In this document: positions 36,254-48,569 of the stretch, in pieces
How positions within the stretch are numbered: position 1 is the first letter of the stretch
Layout: each line of letters opens with the position of its first letter
Source of the DNA: Portulaca oleracea
Taxonomy: Eukaryota; Streptophyta; Magnoliopsida; Caryophyllales; Portulacaceae
Direction of reading: 5' to 3'
Length of the DNA stretch: 64,000 bases
NCBI GenBank assembly: GCA_029582165.1
Contig: CM055889.1
Coordinates: forward strand, 12,592,841-12,656,840
Position numbers and translations under genes: made by a program
Notes under the pieces: model-generated
The model's input: the letters and a program-made list of their open reading frames with translations, nothing else
Database searches by the model: none
What the model was told of the DNA's origin: nothing

Positions 36254-37393
36254 TGCTCAATGCCAAGCCATAACTTTGAGAAGTGGGACTCAATTGGGGA
36301 ACCTAAGAGAACTAAGATTGAGCATGTTGTGATTGATGTGCTGATGTTGTTGTGAATAGTCTTTGGGAAAGATCTTTGAAAATGTTGTTGTGAATGAGGA
36401 GGAATCTATTCCCTCCAATGAGACTTTGATTGATGTGCATGTGCAAAATGATAAGGAGAATCTTAATGATTCCCAAGACATCTCCCAAAGGATTTATAAA
36501 CCACCTTTGCCATTCCCACAAAGAATGGCTAAGGCAAAACTTGACAAACAATTTGGGAAATTTTTGGAAGTCATTAAGAAACTTGAAATAAGCATACCCT
36601 TCACCGAGGCGTTGTCTCAAATGCCCACTTATGCTAAATTTTTAAAAGAGATTTTATCAAACAAAAGAAAGCTAGAGGGACACGAGACAATGGCTTTAAG
36701 TGATCATTGTAGCGCCGTGATTCAAAATAAGCTTCCGCCTAAGCTTAAGGATCCCGGGAGCTTCACTATTCCATGTGTTGTGGGTAATGTGTTCATTGAT
36801 CGTGCCTTGTGTGATTTAGGGTCTAGTGTGAAATTGATGCCTTTTTCATTGTCTGAAAAACTAGGAATGGCAGAGTTGAAACCCACTTCCATGTCTTTGC
36901 AACTAGATGATCGTTCTGTGAAATACCCAATGGGTATTCTTGAAGATGTCCCTATCAAGGTGGGAGACATATTTGTGCCTGTGGATTTTGTTGTGCTTGA
37001 CATGGATGAGGATTTGCGCACCCCTATCATTCTTGGGAGGCCTTTCATGGCCACTTCGGGATGTTGTGTGGATGTGAAAAATGGTAAAATGACTTTTGAA
37101 ATGGGGGATGATAAGATTGAGTTTAATGTGAACAATGCTTGCAAATTTCCTTCTATTTCCGATGATTGCAATTTCATTGATTCTATTGAAGGATTAGTGA
37201 GGGAATTTGAATCTAACCCCAAGTCAAGTGATCCACTTGAGCTATGTTTGTTGGTTGATGGATGTTTGCAGGATGATCGCCCTGAGGTAGCTATTTGTGC
37301 TAAACTGTTGGAGGTTACCCCTCAAATCCCTCCGGGGTTTGAAAAGAAGGAAGAGCTCGAGATCGATGAGGAGCCAAAGCAAGTTGATGAGGG
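36254..37393 (+). pseudogene. Athila aspartic protease region, inverted relative to pol
   Basis: After a frame change (ITLRSGTQLG is visible near 36270), an open frame from 36363 reads PPLPFPQRMAKAKLDKQFGK, then FTIPCVVGNVFIDRALCDLG and SSVKLMPFSL. In plant Athila/Tat elements this is the retropepsin; the D-x-G catalytic position is represented by CDLGSSV. IILGRPFMAT follows. The segment ends in QVDEG at 37380-37393, the inversion breakpoint. Confidence 0.85.
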
Positions 37394-37673
37394 AGCTCTT
37401 CAACTCAAAGTCATGTGCGTCCACTCCCGGTGCGTTGATGGCGGTGGGTTGATTCGCGGCTAGGGGAGTCATGCATTTCCCAAAAGTACGTCTCGGTTGG
37501 GCCATCTTCGGTTCTTCCTCGGCTTCTTCTTGCCTCCTTCTTGCTTCCTCTATTCGCTGCCGCTTCCGGCTTGAACGGAAGGTTCTTTCTATCTCCGGAT
37601 CAAACTCGAATAGCGGTGCCTTTTGCATACACTGATTGACAACCTTGCATGAGAAAAAAACAAGAACAACCAA
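37394..37673 (-). pseudogene. Athila gag N-terminus in the original orientation
   Basis: The minus strand reads LFEFDPEIERTFRSSRKRQR, an Arg/Glu-rich helix, PRRTFGKCMTP and then HDFELKSSLINL, where it breaks. The next gag residues (VKASPFYGLPNEDPN) are found on the opposite strand at 35168. This is direct evidence that the block between is inverted. Confidence 0.85.
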
Positions 37674-37752
37674 GGAAGATCAAACAGGAAAAATAAAAGA
37701 AAATGATCTAGTCAATCTAAGGATATTCGTTCGGTGGCGGCTAGGGACAAAG

Positions 37753-37770
37753 TCCCCGGCAACGGCGCCA
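37753..37770 (-). promoter_or_regulatory. Primer-binding site (tRNA-Asp type) of the Athila element
   Basis: On the sense strand it reads TGGCGCCGTTGCCGGGGA, six bases inside the 5' LTR. This PBS is typical of Athila/Tat elements. Confidence 0.85.
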
Positions 37771-37776
37771 AAAACT

Positions 37777-39231
37777 TGATACGCCGCAAGTGCACGGGTG
37801 TACGTGTAGCAAATATCAAGGTCGATCCCACAAGGACTTTGCTAACTACACACCAAACTAGCTTCCTATGTGATTGCTAAATCGGTCGGGTTTTTTTGAT
37901 TGAGATTAACTATTTCTATTTCTAATCACTAAAAAGGGCAAAACCAACAAATATTCACACAATTTACTTGGATTAATCAATATGAGAAAAGCGTTCAGGG
38001 GATAAAACCTAAGTAACTCTATGAATCAAACAAGTGGATTGAACATGTATGTCACTAATTTGGTACATTTTAGGGTCGATAATTGCATAATGTATTCCGT
38101 AGCGAGCTTTTGGCAATGAAACGGATTGCTTAGAAAAATTGATCTATTGGACTCTTTATTGTGTCAATTTTATCTAAGTTAAATATCAAATTATCCAATG
38201 ACCCCTAGTTACAAAGTCTTCTATCTCTAGTTCACTTCATAAACTAGTTTAATCCTAAGGGTTCCGATTATCGAATTTCTCCGTTCGATACTTCATTCAA
38301 CAATCTAATTCCATATTCTTGATGGCCAGTCAAAAACAATGACAAACATAATCAAAGGTTAAATAAAATGCATTCAAACTAGATAAACAAACTTGTTCAA
38401 TCCAACAAAACTTAATCCATAAGAGAAACTAATAAGGGTTTATCCCCTAAACTTATGAAACTACTCATTACTCATGTTCGATTCACTAAGCATAACAAAT
38501 TCTACTCTAGAAAGTATGGAAACTATAAGAAAGAGAAATAAATCGAGTTGGATTTCAATCCTTGCTTGAATGTCGATCCGCGGGGACGTTTGCTCCTCCA
38601 CTTCTCTCCAATTCTTGAGAACCAATCTTCCAAAACTCAACCAATCTCTCTATCTTCACAATGGATGAATGTGGATGGAAATATGGATGAAAGGATGGAT
38701 GAATATGATGATGAGGATGATGATGAGTAGGAGTCAATGCCAGCAAAAACCACCGGATACATCAATTATATAGCATTAAGAGCAACCGAAACGCTATTTT
38801 TGCATTAAACAGAGGCAACACGGGTGGTTCCAGATCAACACGGACCGTGCTAGGGTCAACACGGGTCGTGTTGAACTGACACGGACCGTGTTGGTCACTG
38901 GAATCAAATTTTGGACTTTCTGGAGGCTGAAACGACCCGTTTTGGGTCTTTTCTCACCCGTGTTGGTATCTGCCGGTATCCAATGTGTTCTTGGGCTTGA
39001 GCTTGGACCTTGGGGTGGATTTATTCTTCAATTGTGATCCTCTTGGACTCCATACACTTGATTTTAAGCTTGATTTCTTCACTTTAACACCAATTTCCTA
39101 CAAAATTATACCAAACTCCAACCAAGCATAAAATAGAGAATTCAAGTATAAAAATAATACATTCATATTAATAATTACTCAAATTAGCTCTAAATTACCC
39201 AAGATCACATATATATAAAATACACTTATCA
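37777..39231 (-). repeat. Athila element 5' LTR
   Basis: 1455 bp, same ends as the left LTR (tgatacgccgcaag, cacttatca). About 20 substitutions or small indels against the left copy were counted by eye. Confidence 0.93.
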
Positions 39232-39236
39232 AGGCA

Positions 39237-39870
39237 TTTGTCAAGAAGAGTATGCCAAGGTTATTGGTAGCTTGATGTATGTCATGACAAGCACAAGGCC
39301 AGACATTGCTTATGCAATAGGCAAATTAAGTAGGTATACTAGTAATCCTAATAAGTACCATTGGCATGCAATAAGGAGGGTGTTCCCCTAACTATGCCCT
39401 ACATTATAAAGGAGAACCCTCGGTTTTAGAGGGATACTTGGATGCAAGTTGGGCTAGTGATAAGGAGGACTATTCCGCAACCACGGGTTGGCTTTTTATG
39501 CTTGACGGTGGAATTGTTTCTTGGGCTTGCATTTCAGATTCCACTATGGCATCTGAGTTAGTGGCTTTGGCCACTGCTTGTAAGGAAGCGGAGTGGCTTC
39601 AGAATTTGATGTTGGAGTTTCCAATTTGGCCTAAGCCTATGGCACTAATCTCCATATATTGTGATAGTAAATCTACTCTAGCTAAGGTGTATAGTCATTT
39701 CTATAATGGCAAGTCAAGGCATATTTGACCTAGACACGCATACACACATTAACTCATCAAGGATGGGGTAGTGACTATCGAATATGTGCCTTCAAGTGAG
39801 AACCTTTCTGATTCCTTGACTAAGGGATTGTCCAAGGACTTGGTGATTAAATCATCAAGGGGGATGGTAT
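39237..39870 (+). pseudogene. Copia relic A, end of RT and RNase H
   Basis: Continues the Copia relic after the Athila insertion: EYAKVIGSLMYVMTSTRPDI, AIGKLSRYTSNP, then after a frame break GYLDASWASDKEDYSATTGW, SELVALATACKEAEWLQ, YCDSKSTLAKV and GKSRHI, the Ty1/Copia RNase H. The C-terminal signature VPSSENLSDSLTKGL follows. Several stops; not functional. Confidence 0.88.
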
Positions 39871-40660
39871 AAGCCTTATTTTGACAAATACTAGTAGTAG
39901 TGCCTCTTCTTGATACTTGACTTGATGTCTAGCCCTTGGAGGGTGATTCTTGCATAGTGTTTGTGTTAGCACAAGTTTCAAAAACCATCCCAATGGTAAG
40001 TGTTGTGCATAAGTTCTATAATAACACGATGAGTGTTTACTCTTAATAGAATGATTAAGGATGGGTGCTTGATTACAGGAGCATATAAGTTTCAGTCTAC
40101 CTATGTGAGCAAGAAGTGTAGCCGCTTCAAGGAGCTATTGGGCTTGGCTTTGATTTGCTCACGAGAGGATATGGGACACACGACATTTAATAGTGTCATA
40201 AATTTGAAGTTTCTTGATTTGGCTAAGTCATGTCGATGTGATGTATCAAAATGTTCAACAAGGATGTGAAGTTCAATGCTTTGTCAACAATCACATAGAC
40301 ATTTGTAATTATGTTCACTACTTTTTTTTCGATTATTAATAGCCAAAAGGCTAGAAGTTCATAAAAACAGCAACCCGCATATAAAACAGCAAGTAACCAC
40401 CACCAAAAGAAAATGGTTATAACCAAACTGCTAACAAAATAACACCGCTTTGACTTTATCAAGCACCACGGCCATACAAAACCATTACATCGCAAAAAGA
40501 AGCATGACTAACCCTTACTCTCTTGTGTGTTTTGAGTTGTGTGATTCGCAAGAAACTACTTAGAAGCTCAATTCGCAAGAAACTATATAAGATGCATGAC
40601 TAACCCTTGCTCTCTTGTGTGTTTTGAGTTGTGTGATTTAATGTGTTTTGTGGGAGGAGG
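39871..40660 (+). other. Copia relic A, region between pol and 3' LTR
   Basis: No gene. A 45-bp phrase (gcatgactaacccttactct onward) occurs at 40502-40546 and again at 40594-40638. The segment ends with the purine tract gggaggagg (40652-40660) directly before the LTR. Confidence 0.55.
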
Positions 40661-41197
40661 TGTTGGAATATGAGTTAAGAATTCCATACACTCGAAATGG
40701 CGGAGGATTGTTGATGTTTTTCAAGTGTATGTGTATGATTGATGAGCAATAAGTGTGAAAACTAAGTTTAAGAATACAAGACAATTTTTATCTTGTTTTT
40801 CACATGCTCAATTTAATTTAAGCACATTTTTTGTGTGTTTATAAGGGTAGTTAGGCATGGTTAACTATCCTAACTACCTTATCCATGCAAATCCTAATCA
40901 TCATCCTCTCTACAAGTCATCTATACCATATCTAAGAGTGCATCCTTGCACTATAGATAGGGGTGTTCTTCCTCCTTTTTACACTTACTTCATTCATGGC
41001 CATACACCCCCTTTCTAAGTTGTGACTGTAGCACATCTTAGGAAAGGATTGAGAGTTTGTTTAAGTCTCCTCCTATAAGGCAAGAGTTTATCCTACGACT
41101 ATATATGGTCGGTATATAAGTCTAAGGAGAGTGGGTACGCCTACGACTCTCTTGATTATCTAAATTTCCCATTCATTTCTACCCCTTTTTTCCAACA
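40661..41197 (+). repeat. Copia relic A, 3' LTR
   Basis: Begins TGTTGGAATATG and ends TTCCAACA, preceded by a polypurine tract; 537 bp. The 5' partner is absent from the window. Confidence 0.75.
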
Positions 41198-42460
41198 GTT
41201 AGATATAGTATTATTATTAATATTGACATTTTTTATTGTTTAAAATATAAAATATGCCATAAATTTGCATTACGGATGCATAGTTCTATTGATAGGAATG
41301 GTAGTCGATCCTGGAATTGTCCCCGATTCGAGGCCTATCCCATTCAAATTGATCTGGGTCCATTATGGAGGGTTTGGGCCAGCCAAAAACTTGATGGATC
41401 TAGGTCCGAGTCTAGATTTGGACCCACGAATCCCACCCATAGACGTATGAATATACATAAGGTTATCATATGAAAATGAAAATTTTAGAATTAAATTTGA
41501 ACAATCATAAACTTTGTTATTCTTTTTACATTTCAAGTTTCGTGGATTACTTGACGTTTGTAATATTTTTAATTTTTACTTTATTCGTATATTGAACTGA
41601 GTAGTTAGTAGATTGTGGCGATACCTAGTTATCTTTATTGTGTTGAAAACCATTACATTTAGATAGAATTATCTATATTAGACAGGCGTGCAAGTAGAAA
41701 TTAACATGAAATTTGGTAAGATTGAAAAAAAAGATAAAAATTTTGGACCCATTAAAATACGCTATGGACCCGTGGACCCAAAGACCCGACAAGTCTGGGT
41801 CTTTATCAAATATTTTAGACCTTACATATTTGGAGTGTATCTTGATCCAAAAAAAATTGATAAATCTAAATCTGGGTCCAGCTGAATCTGCCGATTACCA
41901 TCCTCAACTCTATAGAGTACAACTATAATAATTCCCATCATCAAAGTTTCCATAGAAATTAATATGGACATTGAATATTCAATTCATACCAACCATAATG
42001 TCGATTGAAAATTGACAGTGAATGTTCAATTCATGACAACCATAATTTCCATAGAAATTAACAATTTGAGGACTAAAATTGATCCAATAACTGGGTACTG
42101 CTGGACCTGTTGGTTGTCACTAGTGATCACATCATGTAAACTCAAACAAACACCCCATATCAAAATTTTCCAATATAGAAATCACGTGCATTGACAATCC
42201 TAATATCGCCCGCCACCAATGCAGTTAGTTTTTTCAACGTTCATAGAGTGCTAGCTAGAGTCTACACTCATGAGTGACGGACTTGTACGTCCTGGTTTCC
42301 CATTGGCAAAGACTTGGAAAATCGGGATAACACATTCCAAGCCAAATGGATCTCGGCTTACTTTCAAGTTTCATCCACATTTTTAAATAACTGTTGCTGG
42401 TTAAATTCTGTTTGTTTATGTTTAGATTTTATGGCGACACTGCTTTATGATATATCATAG
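41198..42460. other. No gene; GGGTCC-type low-complexity DNA
   Basis: Repeated variants of ggacccatt/ctgggtcc occur at about 41280-41450 and 41740-41890. A phrase with gaatattcaattcataccaa is repeated in diverged form near 41960-42050. No supported open frame. Confidence 0.5.
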
Positions 42461-42465
42461 TGATG

Positions 42466-42717
42466 TGTTAGAGTATAAAACCATTTCTGGGGCTTCAACC
42501 ATCAGCTTAAGCTTTTGGTTGAGATGGTTTCAACATGGTATCAGAGCCAGACCAATAAATAAGAGGTCTTGGGTTCGAATCTCAGCACCCCCATATTCAA
42601 ATGCGCAAGGTTATAGGCGCTGCGGCATCCTTGCCGGGCGTGAGGCGTGTTAGAGTATAAAACCATTTCTGGGGCTTCAACCATCAGCTTAAACTTTTGG
42701 TTGAGATGGTTTCAACA
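42466..42717 (+). mobile_element. Complete TRIM retrotransposon, 252 bp
   Basis: Two 70-bp LTRs (42466-42535 and 42648-42717), both starting tgttagagtataaaacc and ending ggtttcaaca, differ at one position. The 5' LTR is followed directly by TGGTATCAGAGCC, the initiator-Met tRNA primer-binding site, and a G-rich tract (gccgggcgtgaggcg) precedes the 3' LTR. The element is flanked by the perfect 5-bp duplication TGATG (42461-42465, 42718-42722). No coding capacity, as expected for terminal-repeat retrotransposons in miniature. Confidence 0.92.
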
Positions 42718-43082
42718 TGATGCGAAGACGTAAATGTCTGATTTCCCTCATCCTTCACAGTTTGGTGGACTTATTGAGCTCTTCATGAGATAGGGGACGT
42801 AGTGGGTCACCCGACTTACTTATAATGTAAAAAAAAAAATAAAAAAAATCATAGTGAAGCAATCTCATTTGTATGGTGACTTTTGAATATTTTATAATGA
42901 TCAACAAATTAATTACAATAACTTTTTAATATCAACGTAATTGATAATTAATTTATCAAGAGATAACTTCTATCACAAAAACTACAAATAAATAATTAAT
43001 CAATCATATATTTATAAAATATCATAATGTTGTACGTGATATAATGAATTTAGAGAATGCCCTAATCACATAAAATTTACTA

Positions 43083-43341
43083 CTCCCTCCTTTCCTTAAT
43101 AATTGTCACATATGAGTTGTGGGAAGATTTTAAGAAAATAATATTGAAAATGATAATTGTATTGGAAATGATAAAAGTAATAGATAAATTTCTATTTTGA
43201 TTATATAGTTGTATTGGTAATGATAAAAGTAAGAGGTAAATTTATAAAATGTCATTAATATTGTATTGAAATTGTAAAGTGACGGATATTGTGGAAAATA
43301 AAGAATTTGTTAAAGTGACAGATATTGAGGAATGGAGGGAG
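43083..43341. mobile_element. Stowaway-like MITE, 259 bp
   Basis: Starts CTCCCTCCTTTCC and ends GGAATGGAGGGAG, flanked by TA (43081-43082, 43342-43343). The inner TIR parts gtcac/gtgac also pair. This is the usual Tc1/mariner-type MITE in plants. Confidence 0.82.
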
Positions 43342-43343
43342 TA

Positions 43344-44572
43344 TTGTTTAACAATTGATTATTGACTAAGTTATTTAAGTCAATTATTCATATTAACTTA
43401 TTTTAAAAGTTTACTCATGTCAGTATTTTAAAATTTGATGTTTTGGCACAAAAAAAAAAAAAAAAAATTGATGTTTTGGTTAAACACTCATTGTAAAAAA
43501 ATTGCTTGCCAACATGCCGTAGTAGATGTGTGATGTGTGAAACGTGATATCGTATATGTTAGGAACCTATCTTTGGCTAGACTAGCGCATTCACGTTCAA
43601 CCTCTCTTCCAATCAAGCTCTAGCTACAGCAACAACAGCAAATCTTAATATAATTTCGTAAACAAGAGATACTATAACCTTATCCTATGAGAGATTAATA
43701 TAAGCAATTAGGGATCATAATCAGGATGAGATTGTTGGAAATTAGAAAGGCTGAATTGAAGAGCAGTTGGTCTAAGTGGTGTTTGGTTTACTTTTGTCCT
43801 TCACATAGGCTATGAAATTTGGATTTATTGATGGGTTCAGTGCTCTTTGACTTCTGTTCCAGATAGCTTTGACATTTTATCCTCTTCCGGCCTTCCCCGT
43901 TCCGTAGTAGTAACTTTCTTATATAAATTTGTGTCTCCAGAATACAACAAATCTTTATTGATTGACTCTTTTATAATCAATCAATCCCCAATCTTCTGAG
44001 TGGATAAAGATGACAACAACAGTTGGATAAGATTGATAGTTGAAACAGTTAATTCTATCCAACTGTATATATCAACTGCTTAAAAAGAAAAGGAAAATCA
44101 ATAGATAAACGTTAATTGTGTTGGTTGCTCCTAGGCTTAGGCTCCTAGCTCACGTGCTAAGTGACAAGTGCGCCTAATAAGTGTCAAAAGTGTCTTTAGT
44201 GCCCTACAGTCCACACCATGCGCTCCTGTCCATAGTTTATTATTATAAACTCATTTCACTCTTTAACTTATAAAGAGCTATAGGTTATATTATTTTGTCC
44301 ATGGGGGACATTAAATAGGAAAACCTATTTACACTCCCTATGAGCTAGAGACAACACTATTCTATTCATGTGGGACATTTGATAGAAGCAATACATTTAT
44401 TGCCTTGTTAACTTTTACTTACTATTCAACATATATCCCATCAAGGTAACTCTTAAAAGTATGTTCTAAATATTTTCAAGATATCTATAGTTAGGTTTAA
44501 AAAAAAAGGTGATGCATCACTAATCATCTCTAGACAATAAATGGTGTGTTCCCTAAATATGTACTTTTCCTG
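43344..44572. other. No recognisable gene
   Basis: AT-rich intergenic DNA with a poly-A tract near 43450. No element ends or coding motifs could be assigned. Confidence 0.45.
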
Positions 44573-44776
44573 AATTTAACAATTTGTGGGATGGCCATAT
44601 AAAGTAACTACTATAGTTTAGGGTTATCTAACTAGGAATGCACCATCAATTGTTATTCATAAAAAGGTGCATGATTTTACAACTTGGTTCCCATTTTCCC
44701 CTTTTAAAACGGTCCAAAATCTTATGACATAGCAATGAAAATTCACTCAATATCTCTCTCTCCTCCCCTATTGTAA
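44573..44776 (+). repeat. Left copy of a long-range inverted repeat flanking Copia B
   Basis: atcaattgttattcataaaa, ttggttccca and aatatctctctctcctcccc match, in the same order, the reverse complement of 51388-51600. The pair lies on either side of the Copia B insertion and of a short reading-frame fragment. The two copies are moderately diverged. Confidence 0.55.
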
Positions 44777-44888
44777 GTATCTTAGCCTCAAAAGAATGAT
44801 TCGTCTCCTTCTATTTCCATTTGGGAGTCTCACATGCTTGTAATTACTTTCTCCATCATGCTTGGGAGTCTCACATCCTTAAAAGAGC

Positions 44889-45145
44889 CGAAAAATGAGA
44901 GCTTTTGATTTATGAGAATGTTTGTGTTTAATTTGTTCTGATTCTTATTAACTAATGACATGAATATAAATATAATAGGTTCTGCTTGATGAGCAAGAAA
45001 CAAGACCATACAAAAGGAAATCTATACAACAAGATCACTCAAACAGTGGATCTTGATTACAGGATCTACAAAAAATTGGAAAGCAATATTACCAAAATAT
45101 TATGGTTTACAAAATTGACAGTGATATCTCATAATTATGTCAACA
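44889..45145 (-). repeat. Copia B 3' LTR
   Basis: Contains ttctgcttgatgagcaagaa, as in the 5' LTR; ends atgtcaaca on the plus strand. The outer first base is mutated from TG to CG. Confidence 0.8.
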
Positions 45146-45152
45146 CTCCCCC

Positions 45153-48100
45153 TCAAGTTCGTGCATGTAGATTAGAAATGCTCAACTTGCCTTTTAGTAT
45201 CTGAAACTGTTGCGTACCCAGTGCTTTTGTGAACAAATCACCTGGTTGCTCTTCGGTGCGAATATGAGATAAAGAAAGCATCCCAACTTCAACCTTTTCA
45301 CGAATAAAGTGACAGTCAATCTCAATGTGTTTTGTACGTTCATGATAAACCGGATTATTTGCGATATGAAGTGCTGTCGCAATACAACTTGATGGGTTGG
45401 TTGAGGGACACACCAAGCACGTAAGGAAGCTCTTGATCCAAGTGAGTTCACTCGTGGTGTAAGCGATGGATTAATACTCAGCTTCAGCCGATGATCTTGA
45501 CACAGTGGTTTGCTTTTTTGTTTTCCATGATATTGGCGATCCTCCCAGCATAATGAAATAACCACTAAGAGACCTTCTAGATATTGAGCAGCCCCCCAAT
45601 TCGAATCACAATATCCAATAAGCTACAGATTAATGTTATTGTGCAATAAAATCCCTTGCTCTGGGCTACCTTTCAAGTATCTCACCACTCTTCTCGCTGC
45701 CTCTAGATGCTCCGTTCGTGAAGATTGCATAAGTAAGATATGGGCGAGTGATAGTAAGGTATATTAAACGACCTACCAATCTCCTGTAACATATTGGATC
45801 ACCAAGCAGGCTTTCATTAGCTAAACTTAGCTTGTGATTAACCTCCATTGGGGACTCTGCAGGTTTAGCACCCAGAAGTCCGCATTCATCTATAATTTCA
45901 AGAGCGTATTTTCTCTGGCACAAGAAGAGTCCTTGAGAACCTCTTGCTACTTCGATTCCGAGGAAGTACTTGACAGCTCCAAGATCTTTAATGCTAAAGC
46001 ACTTATTGAGGTAATCCTTGAACGCCTTACAGGCCATATGATCGTTTCCTGCGAGCACAATATCATCAACATATACAAGAAGAGCCATAAAAACATCTCC
46101 ATCTCTGTATGTGAAGAGGGAGTAGTTGGCATACGATCTGACAAACCCATATTCAATTAGTTTAGCGGAAAGCTTAGCGAACCATTATTGAGGTGCCTGT
46201 AGTAATCCATATAGTGACTTTCTTAACTTGCATACCTTGTTGGAGCCTGCAGGAGTGAATCCTAGGGGAAGTTTCATGTATAGTTCCTCATGTAGATCAC
46301 CATGCAAGAATGCATTGTTAACGTCAAGTTGGTGTAACTCCCACCCTTTGGCTACGACAACTGAGAAAAAACATCGCACACTAGTCATTTTAGCTACCGG
46401 AGAAAAAGTCTCATTGTAATCTATACCTTCAACTTGTTGGTCCCCACGAATGACAAGACGTTGCCTTGTATCGTTGGATCCCTCCATCTGAGTTGTACTT
46501 CACCCTGTACACCCATTTGCAGCTGATAGGTTTCTTCCCTGGTGGGAGATCAACTACATCCCGAGTTTTAGTTTTCTCAAGAGCATCTATCTCCTCTCTC
46601 ATAGCAAGACGCCATTTTTCATGCTTGACGGCCTCATGATAGTGGCGAGGTTCGTCTTCCTTCATAATAGTAGCTAAAAAAACCTGGTGGGAAGGCGAGA
46701 AATTTGCACAAGTAATGTAATTGTGTAGAGGATAGCACGTACTGAAAGATTTCTTTTGATGCGGGTTTTTAACAGAAACAGGGCTTCCAACTCGTACATT
46801 GTAGCACACATACTCATTTAGATATGCTATGGACCATCTCGTTCGATGGACTCGCCCATTTACAATGGCTTCTCTGTCATTGGGGTGACCCACAGTCTCA
46901 TCTGCATTGAGTACTTCAATTTCTGCCCGAGCCTCTTCCTCATTCTATTATGGGCTATTTTGTTGGCCTTCTTGTCTGTCACCATTCTCTCTCCCCCTTG
47001 CGTCCAAGGCCTGGTCCATGATATGTGGACTCGAATCAATTTGGTTTTTCTTGATTCAAATCGACAAATTCCTCATTTTCTTCTATCCAAGGTGTTTCAA
47101 CCCATTGCATTTCCCTATATAACAAAGAGGCATCTTTCTCTTTTGTTACTTATTGCAGAAAGGGAAATTTATTCTCATGAAAGACAACATCCCGACTTTC
47201 AAAAAATTCATTTGTATCAAGATCAAAGAGCTTCCAGCCCTTCTTGCTAGAGGTATAACCTACAAAGATACATTTACGACTCCGTGATGCAAATTTGTCT
47301 TTCTTTTTACTTTTGGCAAAACACAAACACCCAAATACTTTGATATGATCATATGTGGGCTTCTCCTGAAACAATAGCTCGTAAGGTGTCTTGCCATCCA
47401 AAAGTCTACTTGCCGTTCGATTTATCAAATGGACTGCACTAGGGACACATTCTCAACAAAATTCCCGAGGTACTCCATATTGAAATTTTAGCGCCCTAGC
47501 TACATTTAAAATGTGCCTATGCTTGCGTTCTACCCGACCATTTTGTTGAGGGGTATCTACGCAACTTGTTTGATGAATTATTCCTTGTTGGAGATATAAA
47601 TCCTTAAGAGATCCCTTTTGAAACTCCATACCATTGTCACTTCTTATGATTTTAACTCCTTTTCCAAATTGATTTTTAATCATGAACACAAACTACTTCA
47701 GACAATTTTCAGTTTCACTTTTCTCCCTGACGCCCATACACTTCTACTAAAATCATCGACAATGGTTAAAAAATAGCGTGCACCAGTGGAAGACGAAATA
47801 CGATATAGACCCCAAATATCACAATGAATAATCTCAAAAGGAATTTTAGTTTTATTCAAACTCAAGGAAAATGAACTTCTAGATTGTTTGGCTTGGAAAC
47901 ACACCTCACAGACCTCATTATTCGATCTCGCATGATCAAATTGATTTAAAGACTTAAATAAATAAGACAAATCTTCCTTTGAGGGATGTCCCATCCGATG
48001 CCAAATCTGATAAGTCTTGATGATGGCATTCGCTTGAAAATTTTGTCCCTCTCCTGTGAGGAAGTATAACCTGTTTCGTTGTTTACCCACACCAATTGGA

Positions 48101-48522
48101 ATCCTCGTAGTGCGGTCCTGCAAAACACAATTCTTTTCATCAAAATGTGTTATACAATTCAAATCTTTGTACACTCGTGACACCGAAATAAGATTACACT
48201 TTAAGGAGGAAACTAGCAAGGCATTCTTCAGATTCATATCGTTCTTTAACGTGACTTGGCCTTGTTTGTTGGCAATGACCTTTTCACCATTAGGCAGGTC
48301 TATTAATATAGGACTAATGTTCTTGATATTAGTCATCAAGCTTTTATCTCCTGTCATATGTATTGATGCCCCACTGTCTATGAGCCAAGAAGGCTTACCT
48401 GTGAGTTTCTCACCTTCCTTAGTTGTCTCGATGTAACCTAGAATCTTCTGTACCTGTCCAGCAGTAATTCCAGGAAGACTCAATAGTTCACCATTACTGC
48501 TGCTACTACTTGGATTTCTCAT
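45153..48522 (-). pseudogene. Copia B protease, integrase, RT and RNase H, decayed
   Basis: In sense order: protease WLIDSGASIHMTGD; GAG-pre-integrase IWHRMGHPSKEDLSYLF and CEVCFQAKQSRSSF; integrase [34 protein letters not shown] and [17 protein letters not shown] with [40 protein letters not shown] and ALLVYVDDIVLAGND; RNase H end with NNPVYHERTKHIEIDCHFIR and GDLFTKALG. At least four frame breaks or stops separate these pieces, so no polyprotein is made. Confidence 0.9.
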
Positions 48523-48569
48523 GCTTGAAGCCTCAGCAGTACCGATTGCATTAGCACTCTCACGCCCAA

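Larger units (their letters stand above)
25836..39231 (-). mobile_element. Athila-lineage Ty3/Gypsy LTR retrotransposon, 13.4 kb
   Basis: Two nearly identical LTRs (25836-27291 and 37777-39231) are flanked by the perfect 5-bp duplication AGGCA (25831-25835, 39232-39236). The primer-binding site beside the right LTR and the purine tract beside the left LTR show that it reads on the minus strand. Order along the sense strand: 5' LTR, PBS, gag N-terminus, an inverted gag-protease block, RT-RNase H-integrase, a long AT-rich stretch, an ATHILA-type ORF, PPT, 3' LTR. By eye the LTRs differ at only about 20 positions, suggesting a recent insertion. Stops, a frameshift and the inversion make it defective. 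Confidence 0.93.

Noticed and set aside
42536..42590. tRNA-like text (tggtatcagagcc, gggttcgaatctc)
   Set aside because: It is the primer-binding site and adjacent interior of a TRIM; no cloverleaf can be formed.
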